A stretch of 59,670 nt of DNA from an uncultured Clostridia bacterium (lineage in GTDB: Bacteria > Bacillota > Clostridia > Christensenellales > Borkfalkiaceae), in the NCBI GenBank assembly GCA_947626685.1, contig CANQTD010000007.1:1-59670 (forward strand), read 5' to 3'. Below the pieces are notes generated by a model, which saw only the letters and a list, made by a program, of their open reading frames with translations, was not told the origin of the DNA and did not search any database. The position numbers were made by a program, and so were the translations under genes. This document shows, in pieces, positions 33,929 through 43,500 of the stretch. The stretch's first letter is position 1, and each line of letters starts with the position of its first letter.

Positions 33929-35050
33929 ATGACCGACGTAACAGAAAAAACACTGCCTGCTTCCGATCCCGTAAAGAGCAGGGACTCGGGATTGGAATTG
34001 TTTCGCATCTTTTTGATGCTGCTCGTCATTGCGCACCATTACGTTGTGCATTCCGGGATCATGGACGTCGCCGCCGATGCTCCCTTCTCCTTTGCTTCCG
34101 TCTGCGTCGCCGTCGTCGGGGCGTGGGGCAAGACCGCCATCAACGGCTATGTCCTTATCACGGGATATTTTATGTGCAAATCCCGCTTCAAGGCGAGAAA
34201 GTTCTTCGCTCTCCTGCTGGAAGCCCAATTTTACGGGATCATTTTGTATTTTGTGATGATGGGTGCGGGATATCACGGTTTTTCGTGGGAAGAGCTCCTC
34301 CGCGCCGCGCTGCCTTTTTCCTCTCTCGCGCAGAACTTCACCGGTTGCTTTTTGATCTTTTACCTCACCATCCCCTTTTTGAACATTCTCATCTCCCATC
34401 TCGGCAAACGCATGCACCTCTTGCTCATCCTGCTCTCCCTCGGCGTTTACTGCGTGATCGGCTCGCTCTCCTATGTCTCGTTCAGCTATGTGGGCTGGTT
34501 CATTGTGCTCTATTTCGTCGCTTCCTATATCCGTATCTATCCGTGCGGATTCTTCACAAAAAAAAGATGGTGCGGGCTTGCACTGGCGGGCATGGTCCTC
34601 CTCGATATTGCGAGCATCGCGATCTGTTCCCTGATCGTGCAAAATCCGCAGATGTTTCCCTACGTTCACACCTCGCCGTTCGCCATGCTTGCCGAAGTCC
34701 ATATGCCGTTCGCCTTCCTTACGTCGGTCTTTGCGTTCCTGCTCTTTAAGAACATTCATTTCCGAAACAAGTTCGTCAACACGGTCTCGGGCGCGACGTT
34801 CGGCGTGTTTTTGATCCACGACAGCGACGGCTCCGTGCGGAAACTCATCTGGCAGGATATCTTGCGCGTTCCCACCCATTACGGAAGTCTTATTTTGCTA
34901 TACGCCTTCCTAAGCGCCGTGGCGGTATTCGTCGCCTGCGCCCTCTGCGACCTTGTGCGGCAGTATCTTCTCGTGCGGCCCGCCCAAAAATTGGCAGAAA
35001 AGCTGCGGCAGAGAAAGAACGCTCGGAAAGACGCGCCGCCGTCTCCATAA
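33929..35050 (+). CDS. acyltransferase family 3 membrane protein
   Basis: A 373-residue integral membrane protein with about ten hydrophobic segments. Residues about 20-40 contain SGLELFRIFLMLLVIAHHYVVHSG, where the arginine and the HH pair correspond to the R/H motif at the active site of acyltransferase_3 (OafA/NodX-type) proteins. GWFIVLYFVASYIRIYPC and TFGVFLIHD are further family patterns. Such enzymes O-acetylate or O-succinylate cell-surface polysaccharides or peptidoglycan. AGAGGGG is the ribosome binding site of the ATG at 33929. The gene is monocistronic, between a promoter with tandem repeats and a strong terminator, and lies between long direct repeats, so it could be lost by recombination. 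Confidence 0.88.
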   Translation: MTDVTEKTLPASDPVKSRDSGLELFRIFLMLLVIAHHYVVHSGIMDVAADAPFSFASVCVAVVGAWGKTAINGYVLITGYFMCKSRFKARKFFALLLEAQFYGIILYFVMMGAGYHGFSWEELLRAALPFSSLAQNFTGCFLIFYLTIPFLNILISHLGKRMHLLLILLSLGVYCVIGSLSYVSFSYVGWFIVLYFVASYIRIYPCGFFTKKRWCGLALAGMVLLDIASIAICSLIVQNPQMFPYVHTSPFAMLAEVHMPFAFLTSVFAFLLFKNIHFRNKFVNTVSGATFGVFLIHDSDGSVRKLIWQDILRVPTHYGSLILLYAFLSAVAVFVACALCDLVRQYLLVRPAQKLAEKLRQRKNARKDAPPSP

Positions 35051-35102
35051 ACGCCCCTTTCCGCCGCGCGGAAGAAGCGAATTTCTTGATTAAGACGTGA
35101 AA

Positions 35103-35137
35103 TCCCCATACCATGTCCGAGGTATGGGGATTTTTTT
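35103..35137 (+). terminator. acyltransferase gene terminator
   Basis: A 10-bp perfect stem TCCCCATACC/GGTATGGGGA with the loop ATGTCCGA and seven T. It belongs to the same 70-base unit seen at 33011. Confidence 0.93.
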
Positions 35138-35156
35138 GGGGTTGAAGGGGGAGTAT

Positions 35157-35512
35157 CCCTCATACCGAGGCGAAGCCGAGTGTATCTTTAAGATTCACTC
35201 CCTCGCCTACGGCTCGGTAACTTCGCCCTTACGGGCTCGTGCCGACCTTAGTTTATAATAGAAGCCTCGGTCGGGACGGAATGAGGGTTCCTCGGCTCCA
35301 CCATCGGGGTCCCCACAAAAAGCCGCAGGATTTTTGCGGGGTGATTTTTGGGGGAGCTGTCGAGCGTTAGCGAGACTGAAGGGGTACGTTCTCGGCTCCA
35401 CCTCTGGGGGAGCTGTCGAGGCGCAGCCGAGACTGAAGGGGTGTTGCATAATCAGAACGACACCCCTTCCGTCACCTTCGGTGACACCCACCCCTCGAGG
35501 GGTGGGCAAGAG
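35157..35512. repeat. mosaic of intergenic hairpin repeats, near-duplicate of the 33 kb block
   Basis: No gene is supported. Positions 35157-35287 repeat 33107-33237 with about two differences, and 35437-35512 repeat the 33.67 kb block. Between them lie the CCCCACAAAAA-type hairpin (about 35308-35342) and two variable-hairpin units. Confidence 0.88.
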
Positions 35513-35549
35513 GCTGATTTCCCGACCCCATTCTCAATTTTGTGCCTTA

Positions 35550-35622
35550 GCCCGAATTCATTTCGGGCGTGGGCGTCCCCATTTGCGCAACCCTTTGCGC
35601 TTATTGTCTGATGAAACAATAA
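35550..35622. other. three consecutive short hairpins downstream of the dehydratase genes
   Basis: GCCCGAA/TTCGGGC (35550-35568), GCGCAA/TTGCGC (35585-35600) and TTATTGT/ACAATAA (35601-35622) follow one another in the non-coding tail after the gene that ends at 35666. None has a clean T run on the minus strand, so a processing or stability role is as likely as termination. Confidence 0.5.
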
Positions 35623-35665
35623 TATTTGTGCGGCTAAGAGTTATAAAAAGAGAGAACCTATCCGC

Positions 35666-36958
35666 TCACGAAATTTTTTCGTCAGAAAAAATTTGTGAAT
35701 CCATCTCCCTTGCCGTTGCAAGCATCAGTTTGATGCGGTTCTCCTGATTGACGCGGGTCGCGGAGGGGTCGTAATCCACGGGGACGACGTTCACCTCGGG
35801 GTACATCTTCTTGATCGCGCGCACCGCCCCCTTGCCCGCGATATGGTTGGGCAGGCAGCCGAACGGCTGGGCGCAGACGATATTTGCCGTTCCCGTCTCG
35901 GCGAGTGCGGCCATTTCGGCGGGGATCAGCCACCCCTCCCCCATTTTTACGCCCTGATTGATCACGGCGTCGGCGCACTTCCTCAAATGTCCGAAGTCAT
36001 GCTGCGGCTCGAACTTGCTCTCTTTCATCAGCCGTATGAGCGTCTTTTGCTTTCTGCGCAGCCATATATACGCTATGAAAAAGAGCGGCGTGCTCCTATT
36101 GCGCTTTCGGTAGAGTTTTGCGTCGTTGAGGTTGTTCACCACGCAATAGAGAATGAAGTCCATGAGCGCGGGAACGACGGGTTCGCACCCCTCCGAGAGG
36201 AGAAATTCCTCGAGATGGGAATTGCCGAGCGGGGAATATTTCACATAGATCTCCCCCACGATCCCCACCTTGATCTTGCCCTCATCGCGGACATGGATGG
36301 CAGCAAATTCGTCTAAGACACATTTGACATACTCTTTGAAGCGGGAAAACCTCCCCTCGTCGAACGCCTTGCGCAGGAGCGCGTTGAGCTTTTCGCGCGC
36401 CGCCTCGCAGTCCCCCGCGTTCACCTCATACGGCCGCACTTGGTTGAAACAGCTCATGATGAGGTCGCTGTAAAAAATCGCATAGGCGAACTTCCGGACG
36501 AGCCCCACGCCGAGTTGGAGCCCGTTCCCCTTTTCGAGCCCCGAAAAGTTGAGGGAAAGAACGGGCACCTGCGGAAACTCCGCCCTGAGTGCCTTGCGGA
36601 TGAGGGGAAGATAGTTGCTCGCGCGGCACCCGCCTCCCGTCTGCGTGATGAGCACGGCGGTGCGGTCGGGGTCATATTTCCCGCTCTTGAGGGCGTCGAG
36701 GAACTGCCCAATGACGCAGAGGGCGGGATAGCACGCGTCGTTGTGCACATGTTTGAGCCCCTCGTCGATGACGGCGCGCCCCTCGTTGTGCAAGACCTCG
36801 ACGCGGTACCCTTCCCCGCGCAGAATGTGGGTGAGCAGGTCAAAGTGCCACGGAAGCATGTCGGGAACGAGCACGGTGTGCGTGTTCTTCATTTCGGGCG
36901 TGAACACCGCATACGGCTCGGTAAAGTCGGCGACGGGCGCCTCATTTTTACGCTTCAT
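35666..36958 (-). CDS. 2-hydroxyacyl-CoA dehydratase-like protein (HgdB/DUF2229-associated)
   Basis: A 430-residue protein of the 2-hydroxyglutaryl-CoA dehydratase subunit D superfamily. It has NDACYPALCVIGQFLDALKSG with the cluster-binding cysteine context, the ITQTGGGCRASNYLPLIRKAL motif, and the late CAQPFGCLPNHIAGKGAVRAI with two cysteines. These fit ligands of an iron-sulfur (possibly double-cubane) cluster. Its start overlaps the preceding gene's end by 11 bases. In many Clostridia this region is, from memory, the C-terminal part of one protein of about 1400 residues joined to the activase; here the two are separate. The substrate is unknown; such fused systems usually are not the classic amino-acid-fermentation dehydratase. 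Confidence 0.85.
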   Translation of the reverse strand: MKRKNEAPVADFTEPYAVFTPEMKNTHTVLVPDMLPWHFDLLTHILRGEGYRVEVLHNEGRAVIDEGLKHVHNDACYPALCVIGQFLDALKSGKYDPDRTAVLITQTGGGCRASNYLPLIRKALRAEFPQVPVLSLNFSGLEKGNGLQLGVGLVRKFAYAIFYSDLIMSCFNQVRPYEVNAGDCEAAREKLNALLRKAFDEGRFSRFKEYVKCVLDEFAAIHVRDEGKIKVGIVGEIYVKYSPLGNSHLEEFLLSEGCEPVVPALMDFILYCVVNNLNDAKLYRKRNRSTPLFFIAYIWLRRKQKTLIRLMKESKFEPQHDFGHLRKCADAVINQGVKMGEGWLIPAEMAALAETGTANIVCAQPFGCLPNHIAGKGAVRAIKKMYPEVNVVPVDYDPSATRVNQENRIKLMLATAREMDSQIFSDEKIS

Positions 36959-39887
36959 CTTCTTCCCTCCTCCGTTTTTGTTCCTCGATGGCGGCGAGCA
37001 TCGAACGAAGGCGGATCTTCACCACGCCGAGGTTGTTGATCTCGTCGATCTTGATCTGCGTGTACAGCTTGCTGCTCCGCTCCAAAATGGCGCGCACCTC
37101 GTCCGTCGTGATGGCGTCGATGCCGCACCCGAAAGAGACGAGCTGGACGAGATCGACGTTTTCGTGCCGCGTGCAGTATTCCGCCGCACGGTAGAGGCGG
37201 GCATGGTACGTCCACTGGTTGAGCACGTTCACCTTGACGAGGCTGCCCTCCTCGAAAACGGCGTCCTCGCTGAGCACGCAGAGGCCGAGGGAAGTGAGCA
37301 GTTTGTTGATGCCGTGGTTGATCTCGGGGTCGACATGGTACGGCCTCCCTGCGAGCACGACGACATGTTTGCCCTCCTTTTCCGCCTGTGCGAGCATGCG
37401 TTTGCCCTCCGCGGCGATCTCGCGGTGGAACTCCTCCATGCGGGCGAGCCCCGCGCGGAAAGCTGACCTTATGAGCTGGGCGGAGAGTTTGTATTTCGCG
37501 AGCGACCGCCTGAGCGCCCGCACCGTCGACTTCTCGTCATTGGGGTCGAGGTAGGGCATGATGAAGTTTTCGGGGCCGAGCCGCTCGTTGTTCGCTTTGA
37601 GAAGTTCGGGATAGTACGCGACGACGGGACAGTTGTAGTGGTTCACGCTGTCATGTTCGTCGAGATTGTAGCTCTCGCAGGGGTAGAAAATAAAGTCTAC
37701 GCCCTTGTCGAGCAGGCTCTCGATGTGCCCGTGCATGAGTTTGGCGGGATAGCATGCCGTATCGCTCGCGACGGTGTGCTGGCCGCGGAAGTAGAGTTCG
37801 CGCGAGCTCTTCTCCGAGAGCACGACCTCGAAGCCGCACTTCTCGAAAAAGGTCGTCCACAGGGGGAGCTGTTCGTACATGACGAGTTGGAGCGGAAATC
37901 CTACGCGAACCCTCTTCTCGGACATGGGTACAGGCAATTCGGTCAATCTGCGATATTTATACGCATAGAGGTCGAGCGGACGGTCGACGGCCTTCAACCC
38001 TGCGCCCCGCTCGCACTTGTTCCCCGAGATGAACTTTCTCCCGTCGGAAAAAGTGAGCACGTTCACGCTGCAACGGGACGTGCACCCGCGGCAGGTGACC
38101 GAGCTCGAGGAATAGCGGAACCGTTCGAGCTCCGCGTCTGCAAGGACGGTCGAGATGAGCCCGCCCGCCGCTTCCTTTGCGTACAGCGCGGCGCCGAACG
38201 CGCCCATCAACCCCGCAATGGCGGGTCGGACGACCTCCCTGCCCGTTTCCAGCTCGAAGGAACGGAGCACGGCGTCGTTGAGGAAGGTCCCGCCCTGCAC
38301 GACGATGTGCTTGCCGAGCTCCTCGGGCGTACGGGCGCGAATGACTTTGTAGATCGCATTCTTTACGATGGAAGCGGAGAGCCCAGCGGAGATGTCCTCC
38401 ACGCTCGCCCCCTCTTTCTGCGCCTGCTTCACCGAGCTGTTCATGAACACGGTGCAGCGGGAGCCGAGCTCGACGGGCCGCTTCGCAAAGAGCCCGAGGC
38501 GGGAAAACTCTTCGATCTCCATCCCCATCGCCTTCGCAAACGTCTGGATGAAGGAGCCGCATCCCGAGGAGCACGCCTCGTTGAGCATGATGGAATCGAT
38601 GGCGCGCCCCTTGACTTTGAAACACTTGATATCCTGCCCGCCGATGTCGATGATGAAGTCCACGTCGGGGTTGAAATGGAGCGCGGCCTTGAAGTGCGCC
38701 ATCGTCTCGACGATGCCGAAGTCGAATTTGAGCGCGGCCTTGATCATGTCCTCACCGTACCCCGTCACGCATGCGCCGCGGATGGCGACGCGCCCTCCCG
38801 TGAGATAGTAGATCTCCCTGAGGCGGTTTGCCACGATTTCGAGGGGCTGGCCGTTGTTCGTCTGGTAGTGCGAGTACAGGATCTTGTTCTCGGGAGTGAT
38901 GAGCATGAGTTTCGTCGTCGTCGAACCGGAGTCCACGCCGAGGTACGCGTCCCCCTCGTATGTATAGATATTCTCGAATTCGAGGTCGCTCCTCTTATGC
39001 CTGTCGATGAAGGCGTCGTACTCCTCCCGCGAGGAAAAAAGCGGCTTTCCGACGGCGACGTTGCCCTCGTCCTTCATGCTCCGGATGCGGGAGACAATTT
39101 CGTCAAACGTCATTTCGTGAGACCCGATCGCGGACATGGCTGCCCCGATCGACATGAAGCTCGGCGCATTGTCGGGAAATACGGCACGCTCGCCGTCGAG
39201 CGAGAGCACTTCCCGGAACGCCCGCCTGAGCCCTTTCAAAAAGTACAGCGGGCCGCCGAGGAAGAGCACTTTGCCCTTGATCTTTCTCCCCTGCGCGAGC
39301 CCCGAGACCGTCTGGTCGACGACGGCGCGGAAGATGGAGGCGGCAATGTCCGATTTCTTCGCCCCCTGGTTGAGAAGGGGCTGGATGTCCGACTTCGCAA
39401 ACACGCCGCAACGGGAGGCGATGGGATACACCCGCTCCGCCGTCTCCGAGAGCCTGTCCATCTCCTCGACGGACACGTCGAGAAGGGTCGCCATCTGGTC
39501 GATAAACGCGCCCGTGCCGCCCGCGCAACTCCCGTTCATGCGCTGCTCCGCGCCGCCCGTGACGAAGATGATCTTCGCGTCCTCGCCGCCGAGCTCGACG
39601 GCTACGTCCACGTCGGGATGCAGCTTTTTGATGGCGATGAACGCCGCCTGCACTTCCTGCACAAAGGGAAGAGAGGCGCGTTGCGCAAGCCCGAGCCCCG
39701 CCGAACCCGTAACGGCGAGACGGAATTCCTCCCCGAACGGCGCGACCTTTTCAAGTTCGGAGAGCACGCATTCCTTCACGCGGGAAAAATGCCGCACATA
39801 GGAGGTGTATTCGGTTTTTCCGTCCTCCGAGAGGACGCAGACTTTTACGGTGGTGGAACCGACGTCGATGCCGAGCAATTTAGCCAT
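36948..39887 (-). CDS. double acyl-CoA dehydratase activase with DUF2229 domain
   Basis: A 979-residue cytoplasmic ATPase. Two BadF/BadG/BcrA/BcrD (ASKHA) domains are seen: the first starts LGIDVGSTTVKV (residues 5-16) with GGEDAK, Cys121 in NGSCAGGTG and Cys160 in SRCGVF; the second starts LGVDSGSTTTKL (about 316-327) with GGQDIK, Cys439/Cys443 in NEACSSGCGSF and Cys478 in SRCTVF. The paired cysteines match the [4Fe-4S] cluster bridging activase dimers; here one chain could form its own dimer. A cysteine-rich patch (CRGCTSRC) precedes the DUF2229 region. It would use ATP to drive low-potential electron transfer to the HgdB-like partner downstream. A promoter lies just upstream, and the pair forms one operon. 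Confidence 0.9.
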   Translation of the reverse strand: MAKLLGIDVGSTTVKVCVLSEDGKTEYTSYVRHFSRVKECVLSELEKVAPFGEEFRLAVTGSAGLGLAQRASLPFVQEVQAAFIAIKKLHPDVDVAVELGGEDAKIIFVTGGAEQRMNGSCAGGTGAFIDQMATLLDVSVEEMDRLSETAERVYPIASRCGVFAKSDIQPLLNQGAKKSDIAASIFRAVVDQTVSGLAQGRKIKGKVLFLGGPLYFLKGLRRAFREVLSLDGERAVFPDNAPSFMSIGAAMSAIGSHEMTFDEIVSRIRSMKDEGNVAVGKPLFSSREEYDAFIDRHKRSDLEFENIYTYEGDAYLGVDSGSTTTKLMLITPENKILYSHYQTNNGQPLEIVANRLREIYYLTGGRVAIRGACVTGYGEDMIKAALKFDFGIVETMAHFKAALHFNPDVDFIIDIGGQDIKCFKVKGRAIDSIMLNEACSSGCGSFIQTFAKAMGMEIEEFSRLGLFAKRPVELGSRCTVFMNSSVKQAQKEGASVEDISAGLSASIVKNAIYKVIRARTPEELGKHIVVQGGTFLNDAVLRSFELETGREVVRPAIAGLMGAFGAALYAKEAAGGLISTVLADAELERFRYSSSSVTCRGCTSRCSVNVLTFSDGRKFISGNKCERGAGLKAVDRPLDLYAYKYRRLTELPVPMSEKRVRVGFPLQLVMYEQLPLWTTFFEKCGFEVVLSEKSSRELYFRGQHTVASDTACYPAKLMHGHIESLLDKGVDFIFYPCESYNLDEHDSVNHYNCPVVAYYPELLKANNERLGPENFIMPYLDPNDEKSTVRALRRSLAKYKLSAQLIRSAFRAGLARMEEFHREIAAEGKRMLAQAEKEGKHVVVLAGRPYHVDPEINHGINKLLTSLGLCVLSEDAVFEEGSLVKVNVLNQWTYHARLYRAAEYCTRHENVDLVQLVSFGCGIDAITTDEVRAILERSSKLYTQIKIDEINNLGVVKIRLRSMLAAIEEQKRRREEDEA

Positions 39888-39919
39888 AGTAAGATCCGTT
39901 TTACAGTGAAATCTATCAT

Positions 39920-39948
39920 ATTATAGCATAAACCCGCGGAATTGACAA
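39920..39948 (-). promoter_or_regulatory. dehydratase activase operon promoter
   Basis: Minus strand TTGTCA, 17 bases, TATAAT. The -35 sits in the loop of the hairpin that follows spoIIID. Confidence 0.8.
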
Positions 39949-39959
39949 CCTCCGCGGGT
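39926..39959 (-). terminator. possible spoIIID terminator overlapping the next promoter
   Basis: CCCGCGGA and TCCGCGGG pair around ten bases on the minus strand, followed by TTTATGC. The T run is short, so termination may be partial. Confidence 0.5.
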
Positions 39960-39996
39960 GAAATGTTCATGGAATTTTTGCCCGAAGAAGGCGGCC

Positions 39997-40272
39997 TCAG
40001 TCCTCGCTCCCCTCTCTTTGGGACCGCTTTTCTTCGAACTTCCTCTTGGTGGATTCGCCGCCGCGGATATGCCGCTCAGAAAGATTGATCTCGAGCACCG
40101 CCTTTACGCGGTCCGCAAGCAGCGGATCGATGCACGGAAGCCGCTCCGTGACGTCTTTATGCACGGTGGATTTGCTGGTGCCGAGCGCGTCTGCGCATGT
40201 GCGCACGGTACACTGCGTCGCAACGATGTATTCCCCGCAGCGATGTGCCCGCGCCTCGATCTCGTTCCACAT
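39997..40272 (-). CDS. spoIIID: sporulation transcriptional regulator SpoIIID
   Basis: A 91-residue helix-turn-helix regulator of mother-cell gene expression during sporulation. The diagnostic segment ALGTSKSTVHKDVTERLP is followed by LLADRVKAVLEINLSERHIRG and GGESTKRKF, nearly as in Bacillus SpoIIID. The ATG at 40272 (MWNEIEARAHRCGEYIV) is family-like; a longer in-frame start at 40320 would add an unrelated 16 residues. GGGGGGA lies about nine bases upstream. The acidic C-terminus (EEKRSQREGSED) is slightly longer than in Bacillus. SpoIIID is confined to endospore formers, which makes it the best taxonomic marker in the window. A SigE-type promoter might overlap the upstream inverted repeat, but the match is loose. 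Confidence 0.95.
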   Translation of the reverse strand: MWNEIEARAHRCGEYIVATQCTVRTCADALGTSKSTVHKDVTERLPCIDPLLADRVKAVLEINLSERHIRGGESTKRKFEEKRSQREGSED

Positions 40273-40285
40273 AAAAAATCCCCCC

Positions 40286-40318
40286 GTTCGACAAAGTACA
40301 CCTATTCCTATGTCGAAC
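40286..40318. promoter_or_regulatory. inverted repeat upstream of spoIIID
   Basis: GTTCGACA and TGTCGAAC, 8 bp each, separated by 17 bases, end 13 bases before the spoIIID start codon. It may be an operator or leader hairpin. Confidence 0.5.
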
Positions 40319-40459
40319 AAAGGAGATTTATGCTTAAAGGAATATCATCTTCGCACCGAGTGCGGCCTCATAATCTTGTTGGAGTTTATCGAAAACCCCG
40401 TATATGTTAAAGAGTTAAGGAGCGCATTCGTCATCGAACAACAAAACTTTTTATATTAA
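40310..40459 (+). CDS. possible small protein or gene remnant, 49 residues
   Basis: An A+T-rich open frame starting MSNKGDLCLKEYHLRTECG and ending IEQQNFLY. Its composition resembles the neighbouring restriction island rather than the host genes, and its centre (LIILLEFIENPVYVKELRSA) looks like a helical segment of a winged-helix regulator. There is no ribosome binding site before this ATG. A different ATG at 40330 in another frame has AAAGGAGATTT upstream but reads only 26 codons. A hairpin with T run overlaps the stop. It may be a truncated island gene; function unknown. Confidence 0.3.
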   Translation: MSNKGDLCLKEYHLRTECGLIILLEFIENPVYVKELRSAFVIEQQNFLY

Positions 40460-40464
40460 GTTTT
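40443..40464. terminator. A+T-rich hairpin after hsdR
   Basis: AAAACTT and AAGTTTT pair around an eight-base A/T loop, with further T on the plus side and TTGTT on the minus side. It lies about 40 bases after the hsdR stop and also overlaps the small plus-strand frame's end. Confidence 0.45.
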
Positions 40465-40500
40465 TTCATTACTATAAGCGTTCCTGCAATGATATCTTCC

Positions 40501-43500
40501 TCACCCAATTCCGAAGAAACGCTCAAAGAAGGCTTTGATTTTTTCGATCACAGTCATCTTTTTCTTGGTGCGGTCGCCGCTGCCAAAGCGGGAGATGGGA
40601 GGCATAATCCGATCAATATCCGTCCCTGTCGTGCGAACCTCGCCGTCGCGGAAGGCGTTTGCGATAAATTTTCTCGTTTCCTCTTCTTTCAAATTTTCCT
40701 CGGCGATGATCTCCGAAAGCTGTTTTTCCTTCTCTTCCGCGACATATTCATGCCACTCGTTCATCACGTCTGTGACCTCCGTAATGCCCGCGACGAAGTT
40801 CTCGATGAGGGCCTTCTTGCTGCGAAGTTCGGGGCTTGCGTCGATTGCCTTGCGAATGGTAACGAGAACCTCTTTATCCCGGCAATGGGTATCGTGATAT
40901 TTTGTGACGAGGAGCAGAATATAATCAATATTGATCTCGATCTGCTTGATAAGTTCGATCTCAAACACGATATCGTCGCTGATATCTTCTTTTTCGCCGC
41001 GTGCCGACTTTGCTTTCCATTCGTCACGAAGGTCCTGATACCGTCCGCAGTAATCCTGCAGATCTCTTTCGGGAAGAAAATCCTCCTCTTTGAAATCGTC
41101 ATAGCAAGTGAGCAGGTTGCGCATCCGAAGGAAGGCACCAAAGAGCCGAATGAATCGCTTTTGCCGCTCCTCCCCCGTAATGCGTTCCTCGGAAAGCGGA
41201 AAATCGCCTTGCAACTCGCCGACGAGATCGGTATAGCCCTTGTGATATTCCCCCTTATCGTCGGTATAGCCGTTGAGATAGTCTTTATACCCGCGCATGA
41301 GGACGACGCCACCCGCTTCCCGATCGCCGAAGAGGGAGATCGCATCGTCTGTATGCTTTTGCAAATTGCGGAAGCAGACGATATTCCCAAACGTCTTGAT
41401 TGTGTTCAGAATGCGGTTCGTACGGGAATACGCCTGAATGAGCCCGTGCATTTTGAGGTTTTTATCCACCCACAACGTGTTGAGCGTAGTCGCGTCGAAT
41501 CCCGTGAGGAACATATTTACGACGATGAGAATGTCGATCTCCTTGTTTTTCATGCGGAGAGAAACGTCCTTATAATAGTTGGGGAATTTCTCGCTCGACG
41601 TATCATAGTTCGTGCCGAAGTAGGCATTATATTCCTTGATCGCTTGCTCCAAAAAATCTCGCGAGGAAGCGTCAAGCCCGTTTGTGTCGTCCGAATTTTC
41701 TTCGCCGAGAAGTCCGTTCTCCTCTTCCTCGTTGGGTGCAAAGCTGTAAATTGTGGCAATTTTGAGCGCCTTTTCGGGGTGCTCTATCATCTGCCTTTGA
41801 AATTCAAGATAGTAGAGCTTCGCCGCCTCGACGGAAGAAACCGCAAAGATGGAATTGAACCCTTTTAATTGTACTTTGTTACGAAGCTCCTGCGCGTCGC
41901 TTCCGCTCTTTGCCCGGGCGACTTCCTCGATATTCACGAGCTGACGGAACGCATACGATTTTTCGTTCTGCTCGGTCTTTTGCGCGAAGTGGTCGAGAAT
42001 GTATGTAACGACATCGGAGATCCTTTTAGGTGACATCAACGCCCTCTCGCGGTCAATGTCCCACACGTCTTCATCGACAATATCTTCCCCCTCTTTCATT
42101 GTGGAAATATAGTCCACGCGGAAGGGCAAAACGTTTTTGTCGTTGATGGCGTCTACAATGGTGTAGGTGTGGAGCTTCATGCCGAACGCCTGCTCTGTCG
42201 TGCGAAGAGCAGGATTGCCCGACGAGAGCGCATTGACGGAGAAGATCGGCGTTCCCGTGAAGCCGAAAAGATAGTATTTTTTGAAGAACTTGGTGATAGC
42301 AAGGTGCATGTCGCCGAATTGGCTACGGTGGCACTCATCGAAGATAAGGACGACATGCTTGTCCGAAACGGGATGACCTGCGTTCTTCTTGATGAAGGTA
42401 GAGAGCTTTTGAATGGTCGTGATGATGATCTTCGCGCTGCTATCCTCAAGCTGACGTTTTAAGATCGCGGTCGAGGTATTGCTGTTTGCCGCTCCCTTTT
42501 CGAAACGGTCGTACTCCTTCATCGTCTGATAGTCGAGGTCTTTCCTGTCCACGACGAAAAGCACCTTGTCGATATAGTCGAGCCGCGAGGCGAGCTGTGC
42601 CGTTTTGAAAGAAGTGAGCGTCTTACCGCTGCCCGTCGTGTGCCAAATGTAGCCGCCCGCCTTCACGCTGCCATAGAGTTTATAGTTCTTGGCGATTTGA
42701 AGGCGTTCCAAAATCTTCTCGGTGGCGACGATCTGATACGGGCGCATGACGAGGAGCATGTTCTCCGAGGTGAACACGCAAAAACGCGTCAAGATATTGA
42801 GAAGAGTATGTTTTGCGAAAAAGGTCTTGGTGAAGTCCACGAGGTCGGGAATGATCTTGTTCTTCGCATCCGCCCAAAAGGAAGTAAATTCAAAGCTATT
42901 GCTCGTCTTCCCCTTCCGCTGTGCGTTCTCCACCTCTTTGATATGGTTGTAGCGCGTGGTATTGGAGTAGTACTTCGTATTCGTGCCGTTGGAGATGACG
43001 AAGATCTGCACATAGTCGAAAAGTCCGTTCGAAGCCCAAAAGCTGTCGCGGGAATAGCGGTTGATCTGATTGAATGCCTCGCGGATGGCGACGCCACGGC
43101 GTTTGAGTTCAATATGTACGAGGGGCAGACCGTTGACGAGAACAGTGACGTCATAACGGTTTTCGCGGACGCCCCGCGTTTCGGTGTATTGGTGGATGAC
43201 CTGCAAACGATTGTTGTGAATGTTCTTCTTGTCGATGAGAAGAATATTCTTCGTCTCGCCATTGTCGCGGCGGAGAATTTGCACGAAATCTTCTTGAATA
43301 CGACGGGTCTTTTTTTCGATATCGTCGTTCGCGCCCGCGATACAGTTCTTAAAGAATTGCTCCCATTCGCTGTCGGTGAACTCATAGTTGTTGAGAAGTT
43401 CAAGCTGTTTGCGGAGATTGGGAATGAGTTCCTCTTCGGAATGAATATTGAGATATTCGTATCCCATGTCTCCCAAAAGGCGCAAAAATTCGCGCTCCAA

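Noticed and set aside
35601..35622. A hammerhead ribozyme core (CTGATGA near GAAAC-like bases)
   Set aside because: There is no stem II between CTGATGA and the following A-rich segment; the bases form a plain hairpin loop.
37638..39926. A 762-codon plus-strand frame opposite the dehydratase activase
   Set aside because: No recognisable domain; complements a conserved protein with catalytic cysteines.
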